Source: Rhynchosporium graminicola
Taxonomy: Eukaryota; Ascomycota; Leotiomycetes; Helotiales; Ploettnerulaceae
NCBI GenBank assembly: GCA_900074885.1
Contig: FJUW01000046.1
Coordinates: 231,408 to 295,407, forward strand
DNA: 64,000 bases
Direction: 5' to 3'
The notes beneath the pieces are model-generated. The model was not told the DNA's origin and did no database searches. It saw only the letters and a list, made by a program, of their open reading frames with translations. A program made the position numbers and the translations under genes. Below, piece after piece: positions 20,907-32,438 of this stretch (position 1 is its first letter; every line of letters begins with the position of its first letter).

Positions 20907-23070
20907 TAGTGATTTTTATGCGGATGAGCAGCTTGTTGAAAGATATCTTGATGATTTTATGACATATCTAGATTTCTTTGGGGAATCTTCTAGCTACAGA
21001 TATCTGGAATCTACGTGTTGCTTTCTTGCAACGCAGGCAGTGCTGTTGCGCCGATGTATGCCAAGGGCGGTTTGTTTCCCGCTTCGCAAGCGAGAAGTCA
21101 CCACCACGTTCTCCTTTACTCCAAAGGTCGCATAATATAGGCAACAGTAAAGTGGAATTCTGCTTTCTGTCTGCAAAATCTTTCTTTTATCTTTCATCAA
21201 CTTCAAAACTGCTTCATGGGCCCTAATTGCTCGAGCTCCGTTCGTACCAACCATGCATACTCCAGGGCGAAGTGAAGCGGAAATGCTGTCCAAGACTAGT
21301 CAGCATTCACGGCGCATGGTAGCGGAAAAGTGCTCCTTCAGGGGCCAGATAATGTGAAGCTTGATGTGTCTTCACGTGGGAGCGTATGTTCGTAGTAACA
21401 GCATTGCGTTTTCATTTTGTGTTTAATGCTATGTTACTATATCGAGGCACCACGTTCTATATTTATGTCGTCTAAGCAATCATACGAGGAAAGACATTAA
21501 GCCATTCGCTTAAAGGGAATAGCTCGTTCAACTTCTGAACGAGAAGTCATCGCGTCTCCTAGTTCACTGCAATGTGTTTGTTGTTGTTATTACGATAAGC
21601 GAGATACTTCGCGTCACGCCGCCAGTACCGAGCATCGTTTATTTTGTAGCGGCAGAGGTATCTCGAAGCAAAGGATGACATCCCCGTTGCTCAAACCACC
21701 ATGATTCCCAGAGCTGCTTCTGGTTCAAGATCTATCAGGCTCACTCCCACCACCAGTCTGCTAGCTGACTGTTCGAATCAACGACCGTCATCAAGAGCCG
21801 CGATAAGGATCACTGGCTGTTGATGAATCTTTTCAGCTATGCTTCCAAGATATCGGGGCGCATTCTTTGAGGGTGCTTTACGCCACTTGTTATTCGTGAA
21901 TGTTTCTCGTTTCCTTCATCCCGTAATCGTATGAGGTGGGCGGAAATACCAAAATAGTAAGCAAGTTCTAGTATGATCCATTACCAGTGGCGTCAGCAGT
22001 ATCACCCATTGAATGCGCAATGGTCGATGGGAGAGATTACTCTCCTCCCCCTTCAGTGACCTTCGACCACACCACCACTATCCCAAGCACACCTACCCAA
22101 ACCAGTATCTTCCCTTCTCACCCGCCAGCCCAGATCCAAATCCCAACAGCACCAACTACCCCGACATCCACCCCGCCTACTAAATCATACCGATCTTAGC
22201 ACCGGTTTGGTATAGAAGCCTTGAACGTGTTGATGCTTGGTCAAGTATTGTTTGCTGACATTATTTTCGCTCCGCTGCTTGGCGCATGCACGTTCAGCCC
22301 AGGAAGGTAGGTAAAATGACGAAGCGACTCAGCCGATCGTAATCTTCCAATTCTTCATGACAAAACCCACTAAGAAAATCTGCTCGGGCGCAATTGGTAG
22401 AAGACAGCACATCCAAGTTTCACTCTCGACTGCACATTTATGTGACGGAGTTGATATCGTAGCCTGTGAATATATATATATATATATACGCAGCGTAGTC
22501 GAAACACAATTTCATTTTGAAAGACTTTAAACTACCTTCTGCACCCTTTGGTGAGGGTCGTGGGGGATTGGATGTCTATGTTGGAGAAAGTAACACAGAG
22601 CTTCGTCATAAGATCTGTATCAAAGTGTCATTTCGAACAAACGGAATCATATTGTCATATCGTACGAATGGCCGGCCTAGTGTACTTTTAGGATATATAG
22701 GGCTCTCAAGGAAAAGGCCGACTTACTTGGAATACCATACCTTTCTTTACTACTAGGTAGGTAGGTGCAAATTCTTACCTTACATCAATATGATCTCAAC
22801 AGTGGGTTTCTTTTTGTTATGAAAGTGGAAGCAACATGTGCTACGAACGTAGAGAGATTCCTATCAACTCGGAAAATAATTGAATGAAATATTGCTCTTC
22901 GATCCGAATTGGAAGTGTTAATAGGCCAAATTATTTATCGTATTCGTAACCTTTTTTGTCCTAGAGTACAACTATTTTCTTTCTCGTCTCATAACTTTTC
23001 TCCCCGTAGGTAACGCACCACGATCATACAACACCCTCACCGACTGCGGCACTCTCTCTGAACTACTGAT
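20907..23070. other. Intergenic region after PEX10
   Basis: About 2.2 kb with the convergent 3' ends of PEX10 and ERJ5. A TA dinucleotide run lies at 22470-22488. A Pro/Thr-rich open frame (about 22020-22199) has no recognisable feature. Nothing else was seen. Confidence 0.5.
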
Positions 23071-24487
23071 TTACCTTCCCTTGGAGCTCTTCTTCCTCCT
23101 TACACTCTTTCCATTTCCATTCAACGCGCTCGTCTTGCTTTTCTCAAGAACCTCGAAGTCTTCAGCGCCAGAAGAGCTGTCAGGTGCCTCATCTTCGTCA
23201 ATACCGTCGGACTCGGAGTCGGTGCTGGGCTTGAAGAGGAAGCGTGAGGTAGCTTTGTTGAGGATCCAGATGGGGACGCGGACTAGAGCTGTGTCGCTGA
23301 TTGTTGGTTGGGCTAATTCGTTGGGCTAGGAGGGGATGTTAGTTGAGCTTTCTGTGAATCGGGTGGAGGATTTAGAGGGGAAGGAGAAAGCTTACATCAA
23401 GCAAAAATTCCTGCATAACACCATCCTCATTAGGTTGTTCCAAATAAACATTTCCCACAGAATCAACAACCAAGATCTTGCCGTTCTCAGCAACAACACG
23501 CTTCTTTGGACCTGCGGCACCTCTGGGTGGAGTAGCAGCCGGGCTCGCTTTTGCAGCTTTATTGCCCTTGGATTTCTTGTCGGATTTATCCTTCTTGGTA
23601 TCTTTCTCTTGCATTCGACGCATGCGGCGATTCATAGCCTGACCAGCAGATGGATCAGCGTTGTCCTCCGCACCACTCGTGGATGTAGCAGTTCCATCCA
23701 AGCCAGGGATATTCAAGTTATCTCCCCAAGCAGCATGGCGCGCGAACTTGATGTAGCGACCCACAAACTCCTGTTGACGTTTCCAGCTCATGTAAAGCGC
23801 AAGCCAGTGTCCACCACCACCGACGAAGATGAATAATCCAGCAAGGACTGATCCCAAACCAGGTCTGAAGCGAGCGTAGTAATAGCCTGTACCCTTCCAT
23901 TTAGGAAATCCATTGCTCAAGAAATGATCGTATCTCTCCCGTCCAGCACCTCTCAGAATGTTGGTCACTATACCCAATCTTGCGAAACGATCGGATGCGG
24001 CTTTGGCAGTGGCCTTGATTTCAGCTTGAGTAGGTCCTTTGCTGACATGGACACCTGGTTTCTTGTTTGACTTGGGATCATTCTTGGCGGTAGATTTTTT
24101 AGCGATGAATTGCTGCTTGACCTTGTCAGGATGCAGGACTCGAGATTTCTTCTTGTAGGCTTTGTTGATCTCTTCTTGGTTCGCAGAGGGGGTTATGCCG
24201 AGGAAGTCGTAGAAGGATACTCCTGGGCCTTCGGAGAGCTCGACTTCATCTCGGAGACGGAAGATTTCCTGATCTGTTTTTGTCAGTCGGGTTCAATTCA
24301 ATTGCTGACATGTTTCGTGGTGGGTCGGGCTCGAAGTATGGATGTGGAGAGGAGGAAATGGGTTATGGGAAAAGAGGGATTGGGCAATTGGGCATGCATT
24401 GCTGACTGACAGACCTTCTTTGCTCCAAGCTGCGACAGAGGCGATTAAGCAGGCAAGAATGCCTACGGTGAGGAATTGATACCTCAT
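23071..24487 (-). CDS. ERJ5: ER membrane J-domain protein ERJ5
   Basis: Exons 24487-24415, 24273-23396 and 23325-23071; 401 residues. Erj5 is a type I ER membrane J-protein that supports ER folding with Kar2/BiP. Residues 1-20 form a signal peptide ending ASVAA-W. The J domain starts near 45 (FYDFLGITPSANQEE) and has the HPDK motif at 72-75, extended by a Lys-rich insert. YDHFLSNGFPKWKGTGYYY and the following helix (SVLAGLFIFVGGGGHWLALY) are typical of the family. The rest is cytosolic, Lys-rich, and ends SVRRKKSSKGR, a basic ER-retention-like tail. The first intron is 141 bp and is in phase 1; the second is 70 bp. The ortholog assignment is firm at family level. Confidence 0.88.
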
Positions 24488-26239
24488 GTTCCAATTGGAT
24501 AGCGACGTGACAGTGAAGAATGGGACCAGGGCACACCGCTGAAGGGTATTGTGGTGTCGTGTCGTGTCGTGTCGTGTCGTATCGTCTTGTCTCGTCTCGT
24601 GTCGAGTCAAGGAATGTCAGCAAGGAGAGTCAAGATGCGGTGCAGTGCTGTCCCTGACTTTTTATTCAAAAAGCCAGCGAGGCACGATTACTTACTGGCT
24701 TGGGCTGGCCAGGCTGGCTTGCGGGGCGGCTTTGAGGCAGGGGTATTCCCGATTCGCCTCCGATACTATACTTATACAATATGTGGTGGAGGTGGGGGTG
24801 GAGCGTTGGTGAACAACAAATAAGTAATGCCTTTCTTTCTTAGTCGCTTCAACCTATGATACTGTACCGGGTACTATCATATCATATTATCATTGTATAT
24901 ATTATAGTGTCATCAGCAAATGAGGGCAGAAGTATAGATAGGTACCTACACAGTCAAAAGAGGTATTTATATCCAATTGGCTTCAAGCTCATCATGTCTG
25001 GGGATGGATGTCTGGTCTCCACGATATGATATGATGTGATGTGCCTTGCTGTATCCAGGTACAGTATGGGATGACCATGAACGCACGCATGAATACAAGC
25101 AAGTGCAGGATATCATTGGTTGGCTTGGGTAGCTGCAGAATCTGCAATGGAGGAAGGCAAATAAAGTATCAAGTATAAGTATCAAGATTGACAGCAAACC
25201 GGCCTTTAATTAAAGGGATAGACAGATACCTACCTAGGAAGGAGGAACTTCCGTAGGTGTACGGTGTACCTACCTTCCTTCGTATTGGCGTTTGTTTACA
25301 ATAAAAAGGTCGAGATGTCCCACCGACACTTGCAAACATAGCTAGCTAGCAGCCTACCCTATACAATATTACTAGTAATACCTATCTACAATATCTTCCT
25401 ACCTAGGTAGGTAGGTGCCGCCCGCCGTATCTACCTTCCTTCTCCCTCTCCTTCACCTCCTCTCTCCACCACCGCTTCGATCTGTCGGTACCAACACCAC
25501 GGATCTGAAGCCTCTTGGTGCCAGGGAAGATACCTACCTTCCTTCCTTAAGTACCTACCTATGATTACGCTGATCTGATGGACGGTGAATCTCGACTTTT
25601 CTTTCCTTCTGCGGCATCCGATTCCAGCTCGTGCTATGTATGGCCACACCTCTCAGGCAGTAATCAAGGCCACAATCTCATCAACATCGACATCGACACC
25701 GACACCGACACCGACACCGACATCCGGGTGCAGGGCCGGCAGGGGTTGCGTCGCGGGAGTGGGAACAGATCGCTGGCTCGTGGGTTGAGCCAAAGCTTCC
25801 CCCCTGAAATAATTTCTAGAGGAGACGGGGACAATCGCCTCGCAATCTCGACCCAATTCAAAGTCGTCCATCGCCATTGCACAACAACTATTCATTCCCC
25901 TCGACCGAAGTCTCACTTACGCGTCAGCTGAACCACACAAATTCCCATACGAGGTAAGCAAGTGCCTTCAATTAGCTGGCTGCCTTGATTGGGTTACGAA
26001 TCAAGGAATCCTTTCTGATATATAAAGTTTCGCAGTTTGACAGATCTCGAAACATACGAATTTCACACACAAAGCACTTCTACAACAACCTCATCTCGAA
26101 CCATTGAATCTTGCCAGAATCAACCCTACCACCTAGAACTATCTAGCCTCGACTAGTACCCTGCCAATCCTCCTCAAGTCTGACATACCTCCATCTCCCA
26201 CTTCAATCTTCAACCTCAACACCCACAAACACCTTCACG
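24488..26239. other. Divergent intergenic region ERJ5/PRA1 with simple repeats
   Basis: About 1.75 kb. GTCGT pentanucleotide repeats (24553-24605) lie just upstream of ERJ5. Repeated CTACCTACC/GGTAGGTAGG stretches lie at about 25225-25560, and an ACACCG/ACATCG run at about 25690-25722. The 200 bp before PRA1 are C-rich and probably its 5' leader. No gene was seen. Confidence 0.5.
24553..24605. repeat. GTCGT pentanucleotide microsatellite
   Basis: About five perfect GTCGT units followed by degenerate CTCGT units, 66-118 bp upstream of the ERJ5 start codon and possibly in its 5' leader. Confidence 0.85.
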
Positions 26240-26770
26240 ATGTCGCGTATGCAATTCCCCATCGACGTCCTGACCTCCCGCCTCAACCTCTCCGATCGCT
26301 TCGCCAGCGTACGCTCCCAATCTCTTGGCTCGCGCTTTGCAAACCTCAAGCCGGTCTCCGAGTTCTTCGACCTCAAGCGCCTCTCCAAACCTGCCAACTT
26401 CTCTGAAGTCCAATCACGCGTCAACTACAACCTAGGCTATTTCTCTAGTAACTATGCCGCCGTTTTTGCCATGCTCAGCATCTATTCGTTGTTGACAAAC
26501 AAGTGGCTACTCTTCGACTTGGTACTCATTATTGGGGGAATCTGGAGTATTGGCAAGCTAGGTGGAAATGATCTCAACATCGCTGGTCTACACGCAACCT
26601 CGTCACAGCTCTACACAGGTCTCCTAGTGATCGCCGTCCCGCTCACATTCTTCGCGGGACCTTTCTCCACTCTCCTCTGGCTCATTGGAGCCAGCGGTGT
26701 TACAATTCTGGGACACGCTTCATTTATGGACAAACCGATCGATGAGGCTTTTTCCGGGGAGGCGGTCTAG
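26240..26770 (+). CDS. PRA1 family (prenylated Rab acceptor, Yip3-like) protein
   Basis: Intron-less; 176 residues. PRA1/Yip3 proteins are small ER-Golgi membrane proteins that bind prenylated Rab GTPases and help place them on membranes. The family core is visible: RVNYNLGYFSSNYAAVF, two paired hydrophobic blocks (about 70-105 and 122-155), and the ending GHASFMDKPIDEAF. The length is normal. The stop codon at 26768-26770 is followed by the next gene's ATG after only 26 bases. Confidence 0.92.
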   Translation: MSRMQFPIDVLTSRLNLSDRFASVRSQSLGSRFANLKPVSEFFDLKRLSKPANFSEVQSRVNYNLGYFSSNYAAVFAMLSIYSLLTNKWLLFDLVLIIGGIWSIGKLGGNDLNIAGLHATSSQLYTGLLVIAVPLTFFAGPFSTLLWLIGASGVTILGHASFMDKPIDEAFSGEAV

Positions 26771-26796
26771 ATGGTCGGCCGCGATCTCCCGAATTT

Positions 26797-28266
26797 ATGC
26801 CCTCATGGGGAAGACCACCAGGGGCGAAGGGGAGCAGGAGGAGGAGGCAGTGGGAACGAGAAAACGAACAAGCTCAACGTGGAGGGTTTTGGAATAATAA
26901 TGGACGAGTGGAAGAGCTTGGTAGCGACGATACGGACACACAGGGCGTTGGGTTGCATTACGGCAAAAGACGATTTGTTAGCGATCCTTTGCAATATTTG
27001 ACGAAAGGCGCAGGGGGCGAGGCTTCTTCGAGTAGAGCGAGAGAGACTTATGCTTTTGGTGATTCGGATGATTCTGAGTCCGAGGATTCGGAAGTGTCCG
27101 AAGTTGATGGTACGGACACTCTACAGATTGCTCTGAGAGACAAGGAGGAGGCGTTAGTACAGTCTGCATTAGCAAGGATACGACGAGCCCAAGAGAAAGG
27201 GAAGAGGGAGGTGAAACTTAACAAAGATGAATTGGAAGCATTAGAGAACCGTCGAAAACGCATGCAGGCAGCAGCAACAACGAAAGCGAGGAAAGGGAGC
27301 GGTGGAAGTGGTGGTGGGAGCGATAGAGAAAAAAGACGAAGCGAGAGGATATCAATTCCTATAGCAGCAGCTACCGAATCCCTCAGTCGACCGAGCAGTA
27401 GACCAAGTAGTCGCCGAGACAAAGGGCGAGCTCCTCATCCAGCAGCAGCAGCCAACCCACCAGGAATGCTCGTCGCAGGGCCCGATGGCCTTGCTTATGC
27501 ACCTTTAGGAACCTACCCTTCAAACGCCATCGCAAACACACAGCAACAATCACAACCACAAGGACGTAATTCGCCCTTCCGCCCCCGCTCGAATACAGCA
27601 TCTTCTTCACAGCATCAATCACGCGGCAATCCACCTCCAATCCCATACTTCCAACATCAATCACTCTCCTCTGGCAACGCAAGGCATTTTAGCGATGGCA
27701 TGCGACCACCTTCTTCGTCGAGTAACATTTCGAGAAGACCGCTACCGGATGAAGCTGACTGGCGACCTGTGTCACGCAGGAGTTCCGTCGCAAGTTCGCA
27801 AGGATTTGTGGTTGATCCGTTTGACTATCAAGTTGCGAGTGATCCTTCACCGCCGATTTCGAGGGAATTTCAATATCAAAGCCAATCTCAGGAACAAGCA
27901 CAGACGAATCGGAGGATTGTGTCGAATCCTAGCGATGTTGCGTATTCCAGTGTGAGAAGGATTGTACCGCCTGGTTTTGCCTCCAAGTCACAATCCCAGT
28001 TCCAACGCGCCCCGATCACGAGTTCGAGTTCTGATCCGAGTCTCGCTACAAGACAAGGTCTCCGACCCCGATCTTCCCGTAATCGTGGTCCAGGGGCCTT
28101 CGATTCGGACTCCTTTGAGGAGCCGGAAGAGGACGAGGACGAGGATGAGAGCGATGAGTTGGGCAATGGAGTACAAGTGTTTGTGGATGAGAGTGACAAA
28201 AGTAGGGAGAAGGGGAAAGGTGTTGCTAAGAAACCAGTGGGGAAGAGGAAGGGGAAGGGTAAGTGA
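26797..28266 (+). CDS. Disordered Ser/Arg-rich protein of unknown function
   Basis: 489 residues from the first in-frame ATG. No family was recognised. The N-terminus (MPSWGRPPG, then SDDTDTQG and HYGKRRFVSDPLQYLTKG) looks conserved in style. An acidic Ser/Asp/Glu stretch (about 86-110) precedes a coiled-coil-like segment (LRDKEEALVQSALARIRRAQ, then KLNKDELEALENRRKRM). The remainder is low complexity, rich in Ser, Gln, Pro and Arg, with an acidic run (EEPEEDEDEDESDE) and a Lys-rich end (KRKGKGK) that could be a nuclear signal. The reading frame stays open upstream into the end of PRA1 (to about 26746, with SPEF before the Met), so an upstream exon overlapping PRA1 cannot be excluded. The strand and coding character are convincing; the start is uncertain. 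Confidence 0.7.
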   Translation: MPSWGRPPGAKGSRRRRQWERENEQAQRGGFWNNNGRVEELGSDDTDTQGVGLHYGKRRFVSDPLQYLTKGAGGEASSSRARETYAFGDSDDSESEDSEVSEVDGTDTLQIALRDKEEALVQSALARIRRAQEKGKREVKLNKDELEALENRRKRMQAAATTKARKGSGGSGGGSDREKRRSERISIPIAAATESLSRPSSRPSSRRDKGRAPHPAAAANPPGMLVAGPDGLAYAPLGTYPSNAIANTQQQSQPQGRNSPFRPRSNTASSSQHQSRGNPPPIPYFQHQSLSSGNARHFSDGMRPPSSSSNISRRPLPDEADWRPVSRRSSVASSQGFVVDPFDYQVASDPSPPISREFQYQSQSQEQAQTNRRIVSNPSDVAYSSVRRIVPPGFASKSQSQFQRAPITSSSSDPSLATRQGLRPRSSRNRGPGAFDSDSFEEPEEDEDEDESDELGNGVQVFVDESDKSREKGKGVAKKPVGKRKGKGK

Positions 28267-28935
28267 GTATTGATTGGAGGGATAGATGGTGTCGGGAAAA
28301 TTTGCATCGCATCGCGTTTCTATAGAATTATTATTTTGTTTTCTTTTGAATGGAACATTTTCTTAACCTTGGTAAAAAAAAAAAAAGTTGACTTCATCTG
28401 CCGTAAATTTGGTTTTCCATTTTCAGCTTCAAATGATCTAATTCCCTTGTTAACTGTTCCGTTCGACTGTTCCAATGAACATACACTTATACACATATAC
28501 ACATGTTTATAGCTAGCGAGCTACACATATATCAAAACAGACTAATACACGCGAATTGATACGATCTAAGGAGAATTGAGACTGCTCTGCCCTTTCCGTC
28601 TCCCCTTCTCCGCTTTTCTAGTCTTATCATATCTCATCGAAGGAATGAAGGAATGAATAAAACCTGTTATCCAAATACGCCTGACGCCTTACCTTACTTT
28701 GGTCTCAACCATACCGTTGGAAAGATATATGATCATCATGATCCCAATGTCCTTTTCCCTCCCTCTTGCTCATTCTGAATATGGCGCTTGCAACTGTGAA
28801 TCCCTGACCGTGCTGTGGAAAGATCCGGTTCTAGACCTCGTCCATCGCCTGCCTCTTCTAAGAATTTTCTTTCCGTGTCTTGAAGCTCTCATATCTCGAT
28901 CTTTGCACCTCGTTCATTCTCCTCCTTAGTGCCCT
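28267..28935. other. Convergent intergenic region
   Basis: Contains a poly-A run (about 28374-28385). No gene was seen. It lies between two genes facing each other, so it should hold both terminators. Confidence 0.5.
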
Positions 28936-29650
28936 TCACATGAACATCTTCGCCAAACTGAGCGCACCACCCACACCTCCCATACCACCAAGAACACTAC
29001 CCAACCCACCCATCATCCCCATCGGCCCTGAACTCTCAACATGCGTTCTTTCAAACTGCAAACCTCCCGAACTTCCCCTCCCGACACCTCCATACCCTCC
29101 CGATCCGTTAAAACCACCCATCCCCGCCCCACCAGCCATCCCAAACATTTTCTCCACTCCCCCTGGCAACCTGATCCCGAATTTCGCTAACAGTGTCGTC
29201 AAGGCTCCGCCTGTGATCAAAGGCATGATTACCAAAACGAAAACTTTCATAGGGTGCCTCTTTGCATAGTAAACGAGGTCGCGGAAGAGACGGCGCAATT
29301 TGTGGTAGATGCGGTTAAGGTAGCCGCTGCGAGGAGAGCGGCGGTAAGCGGAGGAGGAAGAGCGGTGGTTGTTCGAGAAGCCTGTGTAACATACATCAGT
29401 TTTGACTTGCGATATTGGAGCTAGGTTGGGGGAGAAGAATAAGAGGGGTTGAAAATGAGGAGAGGAATTAATCACCGAAGAATGATGACCGCGAAGAGTT
29501 ATGCTTGGAATCCCCGAGCCCGAAAATCCCACTTCCGCGTGGTGAGCCGTATAATGAGTGGTGCTTGGAGGAATTGTGTTTCTTGTGGTGACTGGAGTGG
29601 CCGCTGGTTGATCCTAACATTGAGTCGGATACGCCGTCGAGCCAACCCAT
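28936..29650 (-). CDS. Small Gly-rich membrane protein, unknown function
   Basis: Exons 29650-29476 and 29381-28936; 206 residues; intron 94 bp. The N-terminus (MGWLDGVSDSML) is followed by a His/Ser/Lys-rich part (HSSHHKKHNSSKHHSLYG). An Arg/Tyr-rich segment (YLNRIYHKLRRLFRDLVYYAKRH) precedes a likely membrane helix (VFVLVIMPLITGGALTTLLA, about 120-140). The C-terminus is Gly/Met-rich. I do not recognise a named family. Clean splice junctions and frame continuity across the intron support a real gene. No transport or enzymatic motif was seen. Confidence 0.7.
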
Positions 29651-30408
29651 CTTTACTTATCTGCGTGGTTGTTTGGTATGTGGTTTGGCTGGTGTGTATA
29701 AATAACTTGCTGTACAGTTGTTTCCGCGCTCCTATAGATAACTCTCCTACTCCGTAGATTTTGTGTTGTATTTGCGATGGTCGGTTGGGTCGTCGTTAAT
29801 ATAAGAGCTTGGAGCTTGTACGAGGCAATCTGATATCGATAGCTCGAGCTGGAATAAAGTCTCTTTCCGCCAGGTGTATTTCCGAGCTCGATCAATGGGA
29901 TATTGTGATCGTATATGTCGCTTTCGCAATGCAATTGCAAAATCTCAATCAAGCCTACCAGTCGCTTGGGCCGCGAGGGTCGTAGTTGAATGTTGTGTGG
30001 AGCTACAGTATTGAAGGGTGAAGTCAATTGAATTACCCTGAGAGCTTTGGATGGGGATAAGCCCAGCCCCTCTATTAAACTCGCGGCTTGCAGATCGAAT
30101 GGTGGCGGTGAGAGCCGCCCGTGACAGGGGTAAAGCTCGTGACTCAAACGCTAGATCCAAATGGGTAAGCCACTTTCTTGGGAACTGAGATGTGACTTTG
30201 TCGCAACGCGGGGTGTGCACAGCCACAATCAGTGACGCATGTGAGAATGACCGAGGGTAGGCATCTAGGTAGTTTTCGTTTCTAGACATGCAACTCCCCT
30301 ATCTTCTTTACCTCTTGACCTTCGCCTGACCCTCCAATAACTACCTAGCCATCCTCCAGGCCCAGAGAGTTTTTCGGGACTCGAGTATTCAGAAAGACTT
30401 AGATCATA
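29651..30408. other. Divergent intergenic region
   Basis: 760 bp between the Gly-rich membrane protein and the J-domain gene. Open frames here are antisense or random. No motif was recognised. Confidence 0.5.
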
Positions 30409-31338
30409 ATGGCTGGACTTCCTGTTGATTATTGCAAGTTCAGCCTCGTTAGCCCTATCAGTATGATCAAGAGAGCCATCACTAACGAGGACAGATGCGG
30501 CCCTGAGCATATCGTCCACGGCTAGTCAGCAGCAGATTAGAGATGCATACAAAAGGTATGTACCTTAGCTCCGACTCAAGAGAAGCAATTGATTCAAGCT
30601 CAACCGACCTATCTCTACGTTACGATTCGCAACCATAGCAAAAGACACCAACTAACAACTCCAAGAGCAGCACTCAAAACCCATCCCGACCGCGTCGCAT
30701 CAGACTCCCCTGAACGTGCTGAACGAACTCGCAAATTTCAACTAATAAACGACGCCTACTTCACTCTCTCCGACCCCTCCAGACGATCCGACTACGACTC
30801 GGCACGAACCTACCACGGTTTCGGGTCGGGTGCTTCCACAGCTTCCACAGCGTACGATTCCGACGACGATAGTTCCATCCCCGATCCCGGTGCTGCTAGA
30901 ACTGGGTTCCCCTGGTCTAGTTTCGGATTTAGGACTAAGGCGAAGAATGAGCAAGAGGAGCAGAAGTTTGGGAACGAGCAGTTCGGAGATGCGTTTGAGG
31001 AAATGTTGAGGGAGGAGGGAATGGCTGAAAAAGGGGGAGCCCCGACGGGCAAGTTTTGGAGTATGGTAGGCGGGTTGAGTGGAGGTGCGATGGGTTTTAT
31101 TGTGGCGAACTTTGGGGGAATGGTTGCTGGCGCTGTGGCAGGAAATAGGTTGGGTGCTGTGAGGGATGCGAAGGGAAAGAGTGTGTATGCTGGTAAGTTT
31201 TACTGAGCTTGCGATTTCTGGGGGAGAATGGGTGCTAATGATGTGGGTGCAGTTTTCCAGGAGTTACCGCAAGATGCCAAGGGAAAGCTCTTGAGCCAGC
31301 TGGCGGCAAAGGTTTTCAGCCACGCGGTTGGTATTTAG
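30409..31338 (+). CDS. J-domain (DnaJ-like) co-chaperone
   Basis: Exons 30409-30433, 30495-30555, 30666-31192 and 31253-31338; 232 residues. J domains stimulate Hsp70 ATPase activity. The spliced N-terminus reads MAGLPVDYYAALSI, then SSTASQQQIRDAYKRAALK and HPD at 35-37, which is a complete J domain; FQLINDAYFTLSD marks its fourth helix. The first intron starts with GC (GCAAGT) and ends ACAG, a GC-AG intron; no other join gives the canonical YY-x-x-L segment. The C-terminal half has a Gly/Ala-rich hydrophobic stretch (SGGAMGFIVANFGGMVAGA) that may insert in or bind a membrane, and ends FSHAVGI. No specific partner can be named. Location is uncertain. Confidence 0.82.
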
Positions 31339-32438
31339 AAGCGGTTGGTGTGGCTTATAGAATTTGGATTTTGTGGAGGAATCGACAAGGAGAAATCATA
31401 GAGTGGATTGAAAGGACTATTATGGGACGTTAGGGTTGTAATGAGAGTGAGATACCAGATGAGAATACTCATAAGGCGTTATGGATTTTGGCTCTACGTG
31501 GAGGGCATCACAGAGATGCTGGGCAAGCGATGACCTGTATGTAGGTAGATAGACGAATGCAATCGGCCGACAACTACATTTGATTAGACAACTTCACGTA
31601 TTGCACCAGAAAGAGCCTGATCCGCCTCCGAGCCTCCGGTTGTTGCCTTACGGGAGGATGAGAAGTTAGCATGTCAGCTGTGCACGGACATATATCTAGT
31701 ATGAAAAGTATCATGTGAAGTTATCTAATCAAATAAAATTATCTAATCACTTCCACCTACTACCAGCTGGGGGTGGTTGGGGGGGGGGAGGGAAGGGAAG
31801 GAGGGCGTAATCGACGATTATTCGGATTCGAACATAGGTGCCTAGGTACTCTTTCAATTTCCTTTCGTAGGTCGATTTACAGTGTAATTAATCACTTTTT
31901 GAACCTTCAAACGTATTTCTTGAAGTTAATTGCTTAGCGATCAAAAGCGGCATGCGTATGTTTTGCGATATCTGCGTGTGCCTTGTGGCCTCATGACCTT
32001 TCAACCGATTCCGTAATATCAGTGGAGTTTGGCTGGCCAGACAGCTTTCCCGGTCGATCCTAAAGCATATGTTCCCACAACCTTATACCAGCAGGAGAAA
32101 AGGTGTAGATTCCTGAATGAGTCAGGAGCTAGATTTTTTTGAGGATCGCTCAGACAGCGTTATAGGACTCCGGTAACCTCACGTGTTCTTCAGCATGTCT
32201 CCAGGTGTGCCTGTTTATCCTTGGCCAGAGAGGCAGATATATTACAGATGTAGGCCTTGCCCAGGCAGGCGAAAAAGGTTACTTATAATACGAGGAGTTG
32301 GGCCTGTAGATTGGGCAGGGATGACAGCTAAGTAAGATGGGAAATATAAATGGGATGAACATCTCCTCCCTCTCACCACTTCCTGCTGCCTTGGTGGCGA
32401 TTGATTGAGATCCTCGACCTGATACGGCTTCAATCAGG
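31339..32438. other. Intergenic region before the sedolisin gene
   Basis: 1.1 kb. A G-run followed by GGGAAGGGAAGG lies at about 31778-31802. No gene was seen. The last part presumably holds the sedolisin promoter. Confidence 0.5.

Noticed and set aside
26771..27001. 76-codon frame starting at the ATG directly after the PRA1 stop codon
   Set aside because: It overlaps the longer 489-codon frame, which has sustained coding character; this one ends early and shows none.
27048..28307. Minus-strand frames (up to 139 codons) opposite the Ser-rich gene
   Set aside because: Antisense shadows of low-complexity Ser/Arg codons.
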